The translations under genes and the position numbers were made by a program. Shown piece by piece: positions 52,390-60,496 of a stretch of 64,000 nt of DNA. A model generated the notes under the pieces. The model was not told the DNA's origin and made no database searches. It saw nothing but the letters and a program-made list of their open reading frames with translations. The DNA lies in assembly GCF_000369805.1 (NCBI RefSeq), contig NZ_KB850224.1, positions 186,001-250,000 on the forward strand, read 5' to 3'. Position 1 is the first letter of the stretch. Every line of letters begins with the position of its first letter. The stretch comes from Acinetobacter sp. NIPH 2100. Lineage in GTDB: Bacteria; Pseudomonadota; Gammaproteobacteria; Pseudomonadales; Moraxellaceae.

Positions 52390-53391
52390 ATGTCAACCGA
52401 TCAGCAATTTCCAACGCCTGCCAACCTAGGTATCGCAGTTTATTCAAATAATGCTGAGGCCATTGGTAATACACCTTTAGTTCGTATCAATCGTCTCATC
52501 AAAACGGGCGCAACGGTATTAGCAAAAGTTGAAAGCCGTAACCCTGCATTTTCCGTGAAATGCCGTATTGGTGCAGCGTTGATTGCAGATGCTGAAAAAC
52601 GTGGTGTGCTTAAAACAGGTATGCATATTGTTGAGCCGACCAGTGGTAATACAGGCATTGCTTTAGCATTCGTTGCCGCAGCAAAAGGTTATCCAATTAC
52701 CTTGACTATGCCTGCAAGTATGAGTTTAGAACGTAGAAAAGTACTAAAAGCTTTAGGCGCGGATTTGGTACTCACTGATCCTGCCAAAGGAATGAAAGGT
52801 GCAGTTGATGAGGCAGTTCGTTTAGCCACTGAAAATCCTGAACAATATTTCTTGCCGCAACAATTTGAGAATCCAGCAAATCCACAAATTCATACAGACA
52901 CCACTGGCCCTGAAATTTGGCAGGCAACCAATGGTCAAGTGGATATCTTAGTTGCTGGTGTAGGTACGGGTGGTACCATTACTGGGATTTCACGTTATTT
53001 TGAACAGGTTCAGAATAAACCACTGTATTCAGTTGCGGTTGAACCTGCTGAATCACCAATTATTACTCAAACCAAACGTGGCGAGAGCATTACACCTGCA
53101 CCACATAAAATTCAGGGCATTGGCGCAAACTTTATTCCTAAAAACTTGGACTTGGATTTAGTTGATGAAGTGCTACCTGTGAATAGTGCCGATGCGATTG
53201 AGTGGGCAAGAAAATGTGCAACTCAAGAAGGAATCTTGGTTGGTATCTCGAGTGGCGCAGCATTGGCGGCAGCAGCTCAAATTGCTGAACGTCCTGAAAA
53301 TGCGGGTAAAACTATTGTGGTGATCTTACCGGATAGTGGTGAGCGTTATTTATCTTCAGTCTTGTTTGAAGGACTCTTTGAAGAAGCCTAA
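52390..53391 (+). CDS. cysK: Cysteine synthase A (O-acetylserine sulfhydrylase)
   Basis: PLP enzyme that makes L-cysteine from O-acetylserine and sulfide. The PLP lysine is in [15 protein letters not shown], the substrate-binding loop is [12 protein letters not shown], and the phosphate-binding loop is [14 protein letters not shown]. These features, with [11 protein letters not shown], favour CysK over CysM. Length is 333 residues. Strong ribosome binding site TAAGGAAATAAC. Monocistronic with a UUCG-loop terminator. Confidence 0.95.
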   Translation: MSTDQQFPTPANLGIAVYSNNAEAIGNTPLVRINRLIKTGATVLAKVESRNPAFSVKCRIGAALIADAEKRGVLKTGMHIVEPTSGNTGIALAFVAAAKGYPITLTMPASMSLERRKVLKALGADLVLTDPAKGMKGAVDEAVRLATENPEQYFLPQQFENPANPQIHTDTTGPEIWQATNGQVDILVAGVGTGGTITGISRYFEQVQNKPLYSVAVEPAESPIITQTKRGESITPAPHKIQGIGANFIPKNLDLDLVDEVLPVNSADAIEWARKCATQEGILVGISSGAALAAAAQIAERPENAGKTIVVILPDSGERYLSSVLFEGLFEEA

Positions 53392-53410
53392 GCTCATTCT
53401 TGATCCAATA

Positions 53411-53440
53411 AAAAAACCATGCTTTCGAGCATGGTTTTTT
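53411..53440 (+). terminator. Terminator of cysK
   Basis: AAAAAACCATGCT-TTCG-AGCATGGTTTTTT: perfect 13-bp stem with a UUCG tetraloop. Its symmetrical ends also suit the convergent transglycosylase gene. Confidence 0.95.
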
Positions 53441-53455
53441 ACTATTCACTTATTT

Positions 53456-53998
53456 TTAAAGAGCTTTCTTCAATGTTTTTTCATGACGTTTGACTGAACG
53501 TGCATATTTTTTGGCTTTATGACGAGTCCAAAAGCTACGTTCGTAGCCGGTTGGTCCTACATTGTAATAGGCTACGGCTTTAGACCAGCTACCTGCTGAT
53601 CTGTAGTAGGTCGAGAGGACATGTGCGCCACAGTTAATATTGACATTTTCATCATAAAGATTGCCTGGGCATGATTGGCGCCAATGACTGGAAATGATCT
53701 GGGTTAAACCAATCGCACCCGTCGGGGAGCGTGCCGAGCTGTTGTAGTTGGATTCTTGGCGAATCAGGGCTGCAAGTAAAGTGGGTGACACCTCATAACG
53801 TTCAGCACTTTGAATAATCATAGGGGATAAACGATTTGCCGTATTCGGGGAAACGGAATAGGCATTTTGTAATCCCGATGATAGTTGATTCGAGCGATTG
53901 GCAAATGATCCACTTAAACTGCTACATGCAGACATACTGATGGCAAGCGCCACAAGGCTAATTTTTAAGAAAATCGATGCTAATTTTTTCAAGGCCAT
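53456..53998 (-). CDS. Lytic transglycosylase lipoprotein (copy 1)
   Basis: Predicted outer-membrane lipoprotein cleaving peptidoglycan (SLT family, MltE/MltC-like catalytic core). Signal ends in SMSACSS (lipobox Cys). The catalytic Glu is in LLAALIRQESNYNSSARSPTGAIGLTQI, and AYYNVGPTGY is the AYN motif. Start at 53998 (MALKKLAS); the ORF extends 13 codons upstream without support. Length is 180 residues. It is paralogous to the 54338-54901 gene (about 60% alike by eye over the core), and a CsrA-type sRNA repeat lies upstream of each. Confidence 0.88.
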   Translation of the reverse strand: MALKKLASIFLKISLVALAISMSACSSLSGSFANRSNQLSSGLQNAYSVSPNTANRLSPMIIQSAERYEVSPTLLAALIRQESNYNSSARSPTGAIGLTQIISSHWRQSCPGNLYDENVNINCGAHVLSTYYRSAGSWSKAVAYYNVGPTGYERSFWTRHKAKKYARSVKRHEKTLKKAL

Positions 53999-54134
53999 GT
54001 GTTGATCAGCGTAAGTCGATGTAATGTGCAAAACCAAGAACCAATAAAACCAAAATTATAAGGATGGTATGCACTCGGTTTTACAGAGTCAATAGGAGTT
54101 ATTTTACTGTATTGATTAGGATTAAATTGGGTAT

Positions 54135-54247
54135 AAAAAAGCCCCGACATCCTGTCGAGGCTTTCTCATATTTGGTTTCTTGCCATCAACTCCTGTCAAT
54201 GACCACGTCCTGTGCTTATTATTATTCTGAATGAGACATCCTGTCTC
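54135..54247 (-). ncRNA. Candidate CsrA/RsmA-binding small RNA, copy 1
   Basis: Minus-strand RNA of about 113 nt with four hairpins that expose GGA in the loop: GAGAC-AGGAT-GTCTC at the 5' end, CAC-AGGAC-GTG, GTCATTGAC-AGGA-GTTGATGGC (9 pairs with G-U), and the terminator GCCTCGAC-AGGAT-GTCGGGGC followed by TTTTTT. Loop sequence ACAGGATGT is close to the CsrA SELEX consensus (RUACARGGAUGU). A GacA-box-like 18-mer lies 62 nt upstream. These are the defining traits of RsmX/Y/Z and CsrB-type RNAs. A second copy is at 55027-55139. Confidence 0.82.
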
Positions 54248-54309
54248 TGTATGATTCATATATTAGGGGATAACCGAATGATCGGATATTCGCAAATGAC
54301 TTGAATTGA

Positions 54310-54327
54310 TGTACGCTTTTACTTACA
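54310..54327 (-). promoter_or_regulatory. GacA-box-like element of sRNA 1
   Basis: On the minus strand, TGTAAGTAAAAGCGTACA matches TGTAAG-N6-CTTACA (the GacA binding site upstream of rsm genes) with one mismatch. It is 62 nt upstream of the predicted sRNA start, as in Pseudomonas rsmY/rsmZ, where the box lies near -60 to -70. Confidence 0.75.
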
Positions 54328-54337
54328 ACAGCACCTT

Positions 54338-54901
54338 TTACAGCACTTCTTTCAATGATTGCTCATGACGTTTGACCGAGCTGGCATAACGTTGTGCTTG
54401 TTGACGCATATACGGACTTCTCCTATAGCCTGTTGGCCCGACATTGTAATAACCAAGTGCTTTTGCCCAATCTCCTGTCGATTGATAGTAATTCGCTAAG
54501 ATATAGGCACCGCAATTAATATTGACGTGTTCATCATATAAATCACCTGGACAAAATTGTTGCCAGAACTTTGGGCGAACTTGAGTTAAACCGACGGCAT
54601 CTGCTGAAGAGCGTGCATAAGTTCTATAGCTAGATTCTTGACGAATCACAGCTGCCAGTAAATGCGGTGAAATGTTATGACGTTCAGCTGTTTGCAGGAT
54701 AATCGGTGCAACCCGATTGGCTGTGGTTGGAGGCACTGAAAAGGCGGTCTGAATACCTGAAGATAATTTTTGGGAGTGATTCACTGTAGGTGCTTTGGTT
54801 GTGGTACACGCGACAGTGAGGCAAGTACTTAAAAAAATGAGACTCAATTTAGCAAAAGTAATGTGAAAGCGAGAAAAAGAAAATTTGTTGTAAATTATCA
54901 T
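54338..54901 (-). CDS. Lytic transglycosylase lipoprotein (copy 2)
   Basis: SLT-family lipoprotein of 187 residues. Signal ends in CLTVACTTT (lipobox Cys). The catalytic Glu is in LLAAVIRQESSYRTYARSSADAVGLTQV and the GYYNVGPTGY motif follows. The C-terminal half matches copy 1 closely (VNINCGAYIL..YYQSTGDWAKALGYYNVGPTGY). Start at 54901 (MIIYNK); shorter starts are not evident. It lies between the two sRNA repeats, with its stop 10 bases from the GacA box of sRNA 1. Confidence 0.88.
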   Translation of the reverse strand: MIIYNKFSFSRFHITFAKLSLIFLSTCLTVACTTTKAPTVNHSQKLSSGIQTAFSVPPTTANRVAPIILQTAERHNISPHLLAAVIRQESSYRTYARSSADAVGLTQVRPKFWQQFCPGDLYDEHVNINCGAYILANYYQSTGDWAKALGYYNVGPTGYRRSPYMRQQAQRYASSVKRHEQSLKEVL

Positions 54902-55026
54902 CGTTGAAAAGTTTGACCGTCATATATAAAAACATGCGGATGGTAGGTAGGGAATGGCACCGAGTCAATGCTAACTGTTTGGGTAAATCGTTTGTTTTTA
55001 TATACTAAGCTTAATTCGAGAGCCAT

Positions 55027-55139
55027 AAAAAAGCCCCGACATCCTGTCGAGGCTTTCTCATATTGGGTTTCTTGCCGTCAACTCCTGTCAACGACCACAT
55101 CCAGTGTTTGTTCTTATTCTGAATGAGACATCCTGTCTC
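55027..55139 (-). ncRNA. Candidate CsrA/RsmA-binding small RNA, copy 2
   Basis: 113 nt, same length as copy 1 and differing at 8 positions. Four loop GGA motifs are kept: GAGAC-AGGAT-GTCTC, CAC-TGGAT-GTG, GTCGTTGAC-AGGA-GTTGACGGC and the terminator GCCTCGAC-AGGAT-GTCGGGGC plus T6. In the third stem an A-U pair of copy 1 has become G-C here, a compensatory double change that supports the RNA structure. The GacA-like box is again exactly 62 nt upstream. Confidence 0.82.
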
Positions 55140-55201
55140 TCTATGTTGAATAGCGTAAGTCATACACGCTGCATTGTATATTCACCAAAGACCGCAGTAG
55201 T

Positions 55202-55219
55202 TATACGTTTTCACCTACA
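55202..55219 (-). promoter_or_regulatory. GacA-box-like element of sRNA 2
   Basis: Minus strand TGTAGGTGAAAACGTATA matches TGTAAG-N6-CTTACA less well than copy 1 (three mismatches) but sits at the identical distance from the sRNA. Confidence 0.55.
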
Positions 55220-55247
55220 ACGCCTATCAAAGCTAAGTTTATGGTGA

Positions 55248-55466
55248 TTAACGCTTTTTCAGGATAAAGCCCACCAACCTTTGTGCAATTGGTGCGCAGA
55301 TCAATACACTTGGAAATGCAAACATCCACGCCACAATCCATGCTGACATCCACATTGAAAAGAAGTGATCGATAAAGCCAACTGCTTTTAAAGTGGTAAT
55401 ACCTGAAATCAAAAAAGACATCATGCAGGATAGGATAAGTGGAAATAAAAGACTTGCCGCCTTCAC
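55248..55466 (-). CDS. DUF2798 membrane protein
   Basis: Small inner-membrane protein of 72 residues with two hydrophobic helices (about 5-25 and 35-60). The pattern FPLILSCMMSFLISGITT...FFSMWMSAWIVAWMFAFPSVLICAPIAQRLV fits DUF2798. Function unknown. Its ATG overlaps the stop of the flavodoxin gene by 4 bases, so it is translationally coupled as the last gene of the MerR-linked operon. Confidence 0.85.
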   Translation of the reverse strand: MKAASLLFPLILSCMMSFLISGITTLKAVGFIDHFFSMWMSAWIVAWMFAFPSVLICAPIAQRLVGFILKKR

Positions 55467-56038
55467 GTGATCATCACTCCTTGATATGCACTTAAACTCA
55501 ATGCAAAATTTTGTCCAAATAGTTGAGCCGTTTTAATATCGCCAAATACAAAGGCATTGGCTGCACTGGCATGCTCAGCTTGTGCCATTAATCCTGACCA
55601 AGAGCCTAGGCGGTTGGCAGCCTGTGTATCAGGGATGCCTTGATGCTGCTCTGGTAGGATCGGATTGCCCACCCATATCATACCGTGTTGCATACAAAAG
55701 GTGAAAAGTGAAATGAGTGTAGATTGCTTATCGCCTGCTGGTAGAGAGGAAACGGTAAAACCTGCGGCGAATTTGCCTTTGAAATTTTGCTTTTTCCAAA
55801 GTGGGCCAGTGGCGTCCATCAATTGCTTTAAGGTGCCTGAAACTCCACCTAAATAGGTCGGTGTACCCCAGATTAAACCATCATATTGAATCAATAATTC
55901 TGGCTGAGGGATCAACTGTTCTGCTGTAAATAAATCGATTTTTATATCTTTGATCTGTGCTGCACCAACCTGAATTTGCTGTGCGATAAATTGGGTATGC
56001 CCTTGGCGGCTATGATAAATAATGGCAATAGATTTCAT
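55463..56038 (-). CDS. Flavodoxin-family NAD(P)H-quinone reductase (WrbA-like)
   Basis: FMN-binding flavodoxin-fold protein of 191 residues. The phosphate-binding loop is YHSRQGHTQFIA and the second FMN segment is GLIWGTPTYLGGVSGTLKQLMDATGPLW, as in WrbA-type quinone reductases. Probably reduces quinones or electrophiles with two electrons. It sits in the DUF2938-flavodoxin-DUF2798 operon, divergent from a MerR regulator, which suggests induction by oxidants or electrophiles. WrbA proper is usually about 198 residues; assignment to family, not to WrbA itself. Confidence 0.87.
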   Translation of the reverse strand: MKSIAIIYHSRQGHTQFIAQQIQVGAAQIKDIKIDLFTAEQLIPQPELLIQYDGLIWGTPTYLGGVSGTLKQLMDATGPLWKKQNFKGKFAAGFTVSSLPAGDKQSTLISLFTFCMQHGMIWVGNPILPEQHQGIPDTQAANRLGSWSGLMAQAEHASAANAFVFGDIKTAQLFGQNFALSLSAYQGVMIT

Positions 56039-56047
56039 GGTTCATCC

Positions 56048-56539
56048 TCATTGAAAGCGTTGCAGTAATTGAGCAGTAAGATATAAACCACAGCCAAATA
56101 GACTGTGATTGATCAAGCTTCGAAGGCAGTTCATCAGCGGTTTTGGCGTTTTGGCTGAGGCAAAGCCTGCACCCATGGCTGGCTGCATAATGAAAAATGG
56201 AATTAGTACCGTAATCAGTCCAAAACTGAAGGCAGAAAAAAATTGGGGTTGTAGTAACCATGTATCGCCCACGACCCAAATAAACCCGAATGCAAATAAG
56301 ATTCCCACGCTGTAATGTGCAATCCAGCCTAAGCAGTATTCATGTTGAATGGTTGGACTTTGCGCAATCGATGTATGTAAAACCCGACCCCGAAAAATCC
56401 AACCGACCCAACGGCCAAGCAGAGCAAAATTGAGTGTTGGGATATTGAATTGTTTTAAGATAAATACCCAAATATCGATAATGAATGTTGCGCCTACACC
56501 TAAACAGAAGGTATGGAATAGCAGTTCAAATGTTTTCAT
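56048..56539 (-). CDS. DUF2938 membrane protein
   Basis: Inner-membrane protein of 163 residues with four predicted helices. The segments GVGATFIIDIWVFILKQF, HYSVGILFAFGFIWVVG and PFFIMQPAMGAGFASAKTP match DUF2938. Function unknown. The ATG at 56539 (MKTFELLF) is preceded by AAGGTGG; the extension to 56566 lacks support. First gene of the three-gene operon, directly under the MerR-type promoter. Confidence 0.85.
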   Translation of the reverse strand: MKTFELLFHTFCLGVGATFIIDIWVFILKQFNIPTLNFALLGRWVGWIFRGRVLHTSIAQSPTIQHEYCLGWIAHYSVGILFAFGFIWVVGDTWLLQPQFFSAFSFGLITVLIPFFIMQPAMGAGFASAKTPKPLMNCLRSLINHSLFGCGLYLTAQLLQRFQ

Positions 56540-56580
56540 TTTTCCACCTTGATCTTCTCTGTACAAAACGTGATAAATTT

Positions 56581-56611
56581 ATTGTGCAAGTTCAAGTCAA
56601 CTTGAAGTCAA
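56581..56611 (-). promoter_or_regulatory. MerR-type promoter with 19-bp spacer
   Basis: On the minus strand, -35 TTGACT (56606-56611) and -10-like CACAAT (56581-56586) are 19 bases apart. The spacer holds the inverted repeat TTCAAGT-TG-ACTTGAA (56591-56606). A 19-bp spacer with a central dyad is the hallmark of promoters that MerR-family activators untwist. It drives the DUF2938 operon and lies next to the divergent merR gene. Confidence 0.75.
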
Positions 56612-56620
56612 GAGGTATTT

Positions 56621-57025
56621 ATGGATATTGCTGAAGTTGCTAAACGAGCCAATGTCGCTACATCAACGCTGCGGTTTTATGAAGAGAAAGGTTTAATTCA
56701 ATCGATTGGTCGGCATGGCTTACGTCGACAGTATGCCAAGCAGGTATTGGATCAATTGGCATTGATTGCATTGGGGCGTGCGGCTGGCTTTTCTTTAGAT
56801 GAAATTGCGCATATGTTTGGGCAAGATGGTCGACCTGAGTTGGATCGTAAGATGCTGAATGACAAGGCAGAACAACTGGAACAGATGACACGACGCTTGC
56901 ACTTTATTAGTGAAGGACTGAGACATGCGGCAGTGTGTCCCGCAGACAACCATATGCAGTGTCCGACTTTTCAGAATTTTTTAAAGGCTGCAATTGCTGG
57001 AGAATATTCACCGACTAAACTGTAG
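56621..57025 (+). CDS. MerR-family transcriptional regulator
   Basis: MerR-type regulator of 134 residues. The N-terminal winged helix (DIAEVAKRANVATSTLRFYEEKGLIQSIGRHGLRRQYAKQVLDQL) is canonical. The dimerisation helix is about residues 80-105, and a C-terminal segment carries Cys at CPADNHMQCPTF, which might sense thiol-reactive compounds, but metal-site spacing of CueR or SoxR is absent. It is divergent from the flavodoxin operon, whose promoter has the MerR architecture. Confidence 0.9.
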   Translation: MDIAEVAKRANVATSTLRFYEEKGLIQSIGRHGLRRQYAKQVLDQLALIALGRAAGFSLDEIAHMFGQDGRPELDRKMLNDKAEQLEQMTRRLHFISEGLRHAAVCPADNHMQCPTFQNFLKAAIAGEYSPTKL

Positions 57026-57178
57026 CCGTACAGCGTGAAATGAAAGTTCCTTAATTTATGGCTGGCATCCCTCTGTTACGTTGTCATCTTTCCGCCATAA
57101 AGATTTCACGTTATTGCAGTCAAAGCGTCATCAAAGCTTGTTTAAATGTGCATGATTTTTTACCAAATGTATAAAACC

Positions 57179-58432
57179 ATGAACAATAAAACAGTATTGG
57201 CGCTTTTCTGCTGTACCGCTTTGGGTTTAACCGCCTGTAATGATGACAATAATCAAGATCAGATTTCATCGACAGACAAAGTGACAGAACCCACCTTGGT
57301 TTCTTTTGCCAAACTGCCCGTAGCAACATATGCGGCAGGGCCTGACTCGGGTAAAGCCGTCAGTGGTGCTAATGGCATTTATCCGCCATTTAAAGGACAA
57401 CCTGTACAGGGCTTTTCTGCCGCTTTAAAAAATGATGATGGCAGTTATATGGCGATGGCTGATAATGGCTTTGGTACACAAGATAATTCAGCGGATTTCT
57501 TATTACGCATTTATAAAATCAAAGCCGATTTTAGAACCAAAAGCAAAGGCACTGGGCAGGTCACTGTGCAAAGTTTTATTCAATTACGTGATCCAAATAA
57601 ACTGATTCCATTTGAGATTGTGAATGGCAATACCGCAGAACGTTTATTGACGGGAGCTGATTTTGATCCTGAATCGATGCAACGTGCGCCAGATGGTACG
57701 TATTGGATTGGCGATGAATTTGGTCCATTCTTACTGCATTTTTCCGCAGAAGGGGTGTTAATCGATGCGCCGATTGCCTTGCCGAATCCATTTAATCCAG
57801 CTCAAGAATTACGTTCGCCACAAAATCAGCTCAACAAAGCCAATATTAATTATGTTGAGCCTTTGGTTGGGCGTAGTAGTGGCTTCGAAGGGATGGCGAT
57901 TTCTCCAGATGGCAAGTATTTATATCCTTTACTGGAAAAGCCACTGGTCAATGACGCGACGGGAAGGCTGCTAATTTCTCAGTTTGACCTCCAGAAAAAA
58001 GCCTATACAGGGCTCTATTATTGGTTTGTACTTGACAGTAAAGCCACCAATATCGGAGATTTTCAGCTATTTAATGATAAAGAAGGCATTATCATTGAAC
58101 GGGATGTCAGCCAAAATAATCTTGGAGGACATAAGAAACTGATTCGAGTTAAGTTCAATGAGCCGAAGCAAGTGGTAGCACGCGAAGACTTGGTCGATTT
58201 AATCAAAATTGCCAATCCAAACGGGTTGTATGGCACCGCAAGAGATGGGGATATTGGAACGGGCAATGTATTTTCCTTCCCATTTGAAACCATTGAAGAT
58301 GTGATTATTGAAAATGGCACTACGCTCACCGTGCTGAATGACAATAATTTTCCGGGTTCATCGGGTCGAAATGCCAAACTTGCCGATGATAACGAGATCA
58401 TCCAAATTCGCTTACCCAAAGCATTATTTTAA
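57179..58432 (+). CDS. Phytase-like esterase lipoprotein
   Basis: Predicted lipoprotein: signal with lipobox LGLTAC (Cys20). The mature part, about 395 residues, resembles the 'esterase-like activity of phytase' family (PF13449 type): GFSAALKNDDGSYMAMADNGFG, GADFDPESMQRAPDGTYWIGDEFGPFLLHF and SSGFEGMAISPDGKYLYPLLEK are the characteristic propeller strands with acidic clusters that bind metal. Start at 57179 gives the tightest signal; an in-frame ATG at 57167 is possible. Substrate unknown; probably a phosphoester. Monocistronic. Confidence 0.85.
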   Translation: MNNKTVLALFCCTALGLTACNDDNNQDQISSTDKVTEPTLVSFAKLPVATYAAGPDSGKAVSGANGIYPPFKGQPVQGFSAALKNDDGSYMAMADNGFGTQDNSADFLLRIYKIKADFRTKSKGTGQVTVQSFIQLRDPNKLIPFEIVNGNTAERLLTGADFDPESMQRAPDGTYWIGDEFGPFLLHFSAEGVLIDAPIALPNPFNPAQELRSPQNQLNKANINYVEPLVGRSSGFEGMAISPDGKYLYPLLEKPLVNDATGRLLISQFDLQKKAYTGLYYWFVLDSKATNIGDFQLFNDKEGIIIERDVSQNNLGGHKKLIRVKFNEPKQVVAREDLVDLIKIANPNGLYGTARDGDIGTGNVFSFPFETIEDVIIENGTTLTVLNDNNFPGSSGRNAKLADDNEIIQIRLPKALF

Positions 58433-58511
58433 ACTTTAGGTAAAAAATGGCCGAAATGATCATTCCTCATTTCGGTCGAAGGCGTATACTGATTGGGCAT
58501 AAGGAGTTCCA

Positions 58512-59735
58512 ATGTCTGAGTCAGCTGTACGTCCAACCCATATTGAATATGGTTCGAAATCGTTTACTGCGATTTTATGGTCATTGTTCTTTGCTGGTTT
58601 TGCGTCATTTTCATCTTTGTACTGCGTACAGCCAATGATGCCGATTTTTGCAGAATTCTTTCATGTCACACCCACACATAGCAGCTTTCCCTTATCATTT
58701 TCCACTATTGCCCTGGCAATAGGTCTATTGTTCACAGGCTTTATTTCTGATCGCTTTGGCCGTAAACCGATTATGGTATTTGCCTTGTTTCTGGTGTCGA
58801 TCTTACTGCTAATCAGTGCCTCTTTTCCGATTTGGGAAGTCTTCCTGAGTACCCGTGTTTTGATCGGTTTAGCCGTGAGTGGCGTTGCAGCTGTGGCCAT
58901 GACTTATATTGGAGAAGAAATTGCACAGCAAGATATTGGCTTTGCAATGGGGTTGTATATCTCTGGCACAGCCATTGGGGGAATGGGCGGACGTTTGATT
59001 GCTGGGGTCTTGGTTGATTTTATTTCTTGGCAAGCAGCAACGTATGCGATTGGATTACTGAATTTTATTATTGCCTGCTTATTCTATTTATTACTGCCAA
59101 AGTCTCAGCATTTTAAACCTTATCCATTTCGATTCTCCCGTTTTAAAGCTGCTTTTGAGCAAAATCTAAAAGATCCTAAATTGCGCATCTTGTTCGCTCA
59201 AGGCTTTATCTTGATGGGTTGCTTGGTGACGGTGTTCAACTACATTAGCTATCACTTATTAGAAGCACCTTTTCATTTATCGCAAACATGGATTGGTTTA
59301 GTTTCAATTGCTTATTTGGCAGGTATTTATAGTTCTCCCAAAGCTGCACAGTGGGGCTTTAAATATGGTCGAGATAAGGTGTTGCCAGTGCTGTTACTGA
59401 TGATGATGCTTGGCTTATTGATTACTTTAATTCCATCTCTTTGGACAATTTTACTTGGCTTAATTATTTTTACTTTTTCATTTTTTGCCGCTCACTCAAC
59501 AGCCAGCAGTTGGGTATCAGTGCAAGCTGTACAATATCGTGCGGTCGCTTCTTCACTCTATTTATTTTGCTATTACATGGGATCGAGTTTACTGGGGAGT
59601 AGTGCGGGTTTGGTTTGGGAGCGTTTTGGATGGGGTGGAATTAATTTGAGTGTCGCTGTGGTGTTAGTGATCGGTTTTGTGCTCGCGATACGCTTAATGA
59701 AGAATGAAAATAAAACGACAAATAAAGTCGCATAA
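58512..59735 (+). CDS. MFS transporter (YnfM-like)
   Basis: Twelve-helix MFS protein of 407 residues. Helix 1 to loop 2-3 reads SLYCVQPMMPIFAEFF...GFISDRFGRKPIMVFAL, with the A motif GFISDRFGRK. GLYISGTAIGGMGGRLIAGVL is the motif of helix 5 in YnfM-like exporters. The ATG is well served by AAGGAGTTCC. A hairpin CCGAAATGA / TCATTTCGG lies at 58451-58475 in the leader. Substrate unknown. Confidence 0.88.
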   Translation: MSESAVRPTHIEYGSKSFTAILWSLFFAGFASFSSLYCVQPMMPIFAEFFHVTPTHSSFPLSFSTIALAIGLLFTGFISDRFGRKPIMVFALFLVSILLLISASFPIWEVFLSTRVLIGLAVSGVAAVAMTYIGEEIAQQDIGFAMGLYISGTAIGGMGGRLIAGVLVDFISWQAATYAIGLLNFIIACLFYLLLPKSQHFKPYPFRFSRFKAAFEQNLKDPKLRILFAQGFILMGCLVTVFNYISYHLLEAPFHLSQTWIGLVSIAYLAGIYSSPKAAQWGFKYGRDKVLPVLLLMMMLGLLITLIPSLWTILLGLIIFTFSFFAAHSTASSWVSVQAVQYRAVASSLYLFCYYMGSSLLGSSAGLVWERFGWGGINLSVAVVLVIGFVLAIRLMKNENKTTNKVA

Positions 59736-59819
59736 ACTTGATAAAAGTTCTGAAGATTTAGTAATTTAAACAAGCACCTATTTGGGTGTAGAGATAATAT
59801 TAAAATTGGGGAAAATAAT

Positions 59820-60329
59820 ATGGAATTACATAGCCGCGTTTATTATAAACATCCTGATTCAACAATCATGGGGCAATTAGAAGTTTTATTTACAACTCAT
59901 CATGGAGATGAAGAAAAGTTCATTCAGACAGCTTTACTAATTAATCCGCAAGCAGGTGAGATTACTCAAGAGCTGGTTGATTTGATCGATTCGATTGAAC
60001 ATGATCTTACACCAGAGACACTGTACTATGTTGATGGGTTTGCTGTACTAGATTTTACCCATGGCTCAAATGGTGATGAAAACATTGAAAATATTTTATT
60101 ATTTTTAAAAGGAGTATTACCTGGTATTCATGCACAAGCTTGGGGCTGTGGTGATGATGATCCATGGGAGTTTTGGTTCAAATTTAATGGCGATGAGCTT
60201 ATCCGTGAAGATGATGAACCTTTTAATGATCCTGATGAAGATGAAGAAATTAAAGCTTCTATTTATATGTGGTGGCATCAAGATTTACCTGCTGAAATTA
60301 AAGAAGGTTTTTTGAACGAAAAAGTATAA
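59820..60329 (+). CDS. Hypothetical acidic protein
   Basis: Not recognised. The 169 residues are strongly acidic, mainly in the C-terminal half (NGDELIREDDEPFNDPDEDEEIK), with aromatic patches (DPWEFWFKF, YMWWHQDL). No signal peptide or membrane segment. The ribosome binding site TTGGGGAAAATAAT precedes the ATG. Likely a cytoplasmic conserved hypothetical; it stands alone between the MFS gene and the YgiQ gene. Confidence 0.72.
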   Translation: MELHSRVYYKHPDSTIMGQLEVLFTTHHGDEEKFIQTALLINPQAGEITQELVDLIDSIEHDLTPETLYYVDGFAVLDFTHGSNGDENIENILLFLKGVLPGIHAQAWGCGDDDPWEFWFKFNGDELIREDDEPFNDPDEDEEIKASIYMWWHQDLPAEIKEGFLNEKV

Positions 60330-60496
60330 TTATCATTAACTTATGATGCTATTATCCTCAATAAGTTACAAATACTTTTTGGGGAAACGCCATTGTTTGT
60401 TTTTTGATCTATAAAAATGAATGAAATTCATGTTAAAATGATCGGCTTTCATCTTTAGATGTCTCTCCTCCATCTGCTAGCCGAGATTCGCAAGCT

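Larger units (their letters stand above)
53999..54337. other. 339-base gap between the transglycosylase genes
   Basis: It contains candidate sRNA 1 (54135-54247), its promoter and GacA-like box (54310-54327), and about 137 bases upstream of transglycosylase copy 1 that presumably hold that gene's promoter. Confidence 0.75.
54902..55247. other. 346-base gap containing the second sRNA
   Basis: It holds candidate sRNA 2 (55027-55139), its upstream GacA-like box (55202-55219) and about 125 bases before transglycosylase copy 2, in the same arrangement as the 53999-54337 gap. Confidence 0.75.

Noticed and set aside
58451-58475. CCGAAATGA/TCATTTCGG hairpin as a terminator after the phytase-like gene
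   Set aside because: A real 9-bp stem but no T-run follows; left as a leader hairpin in the next gene's note.
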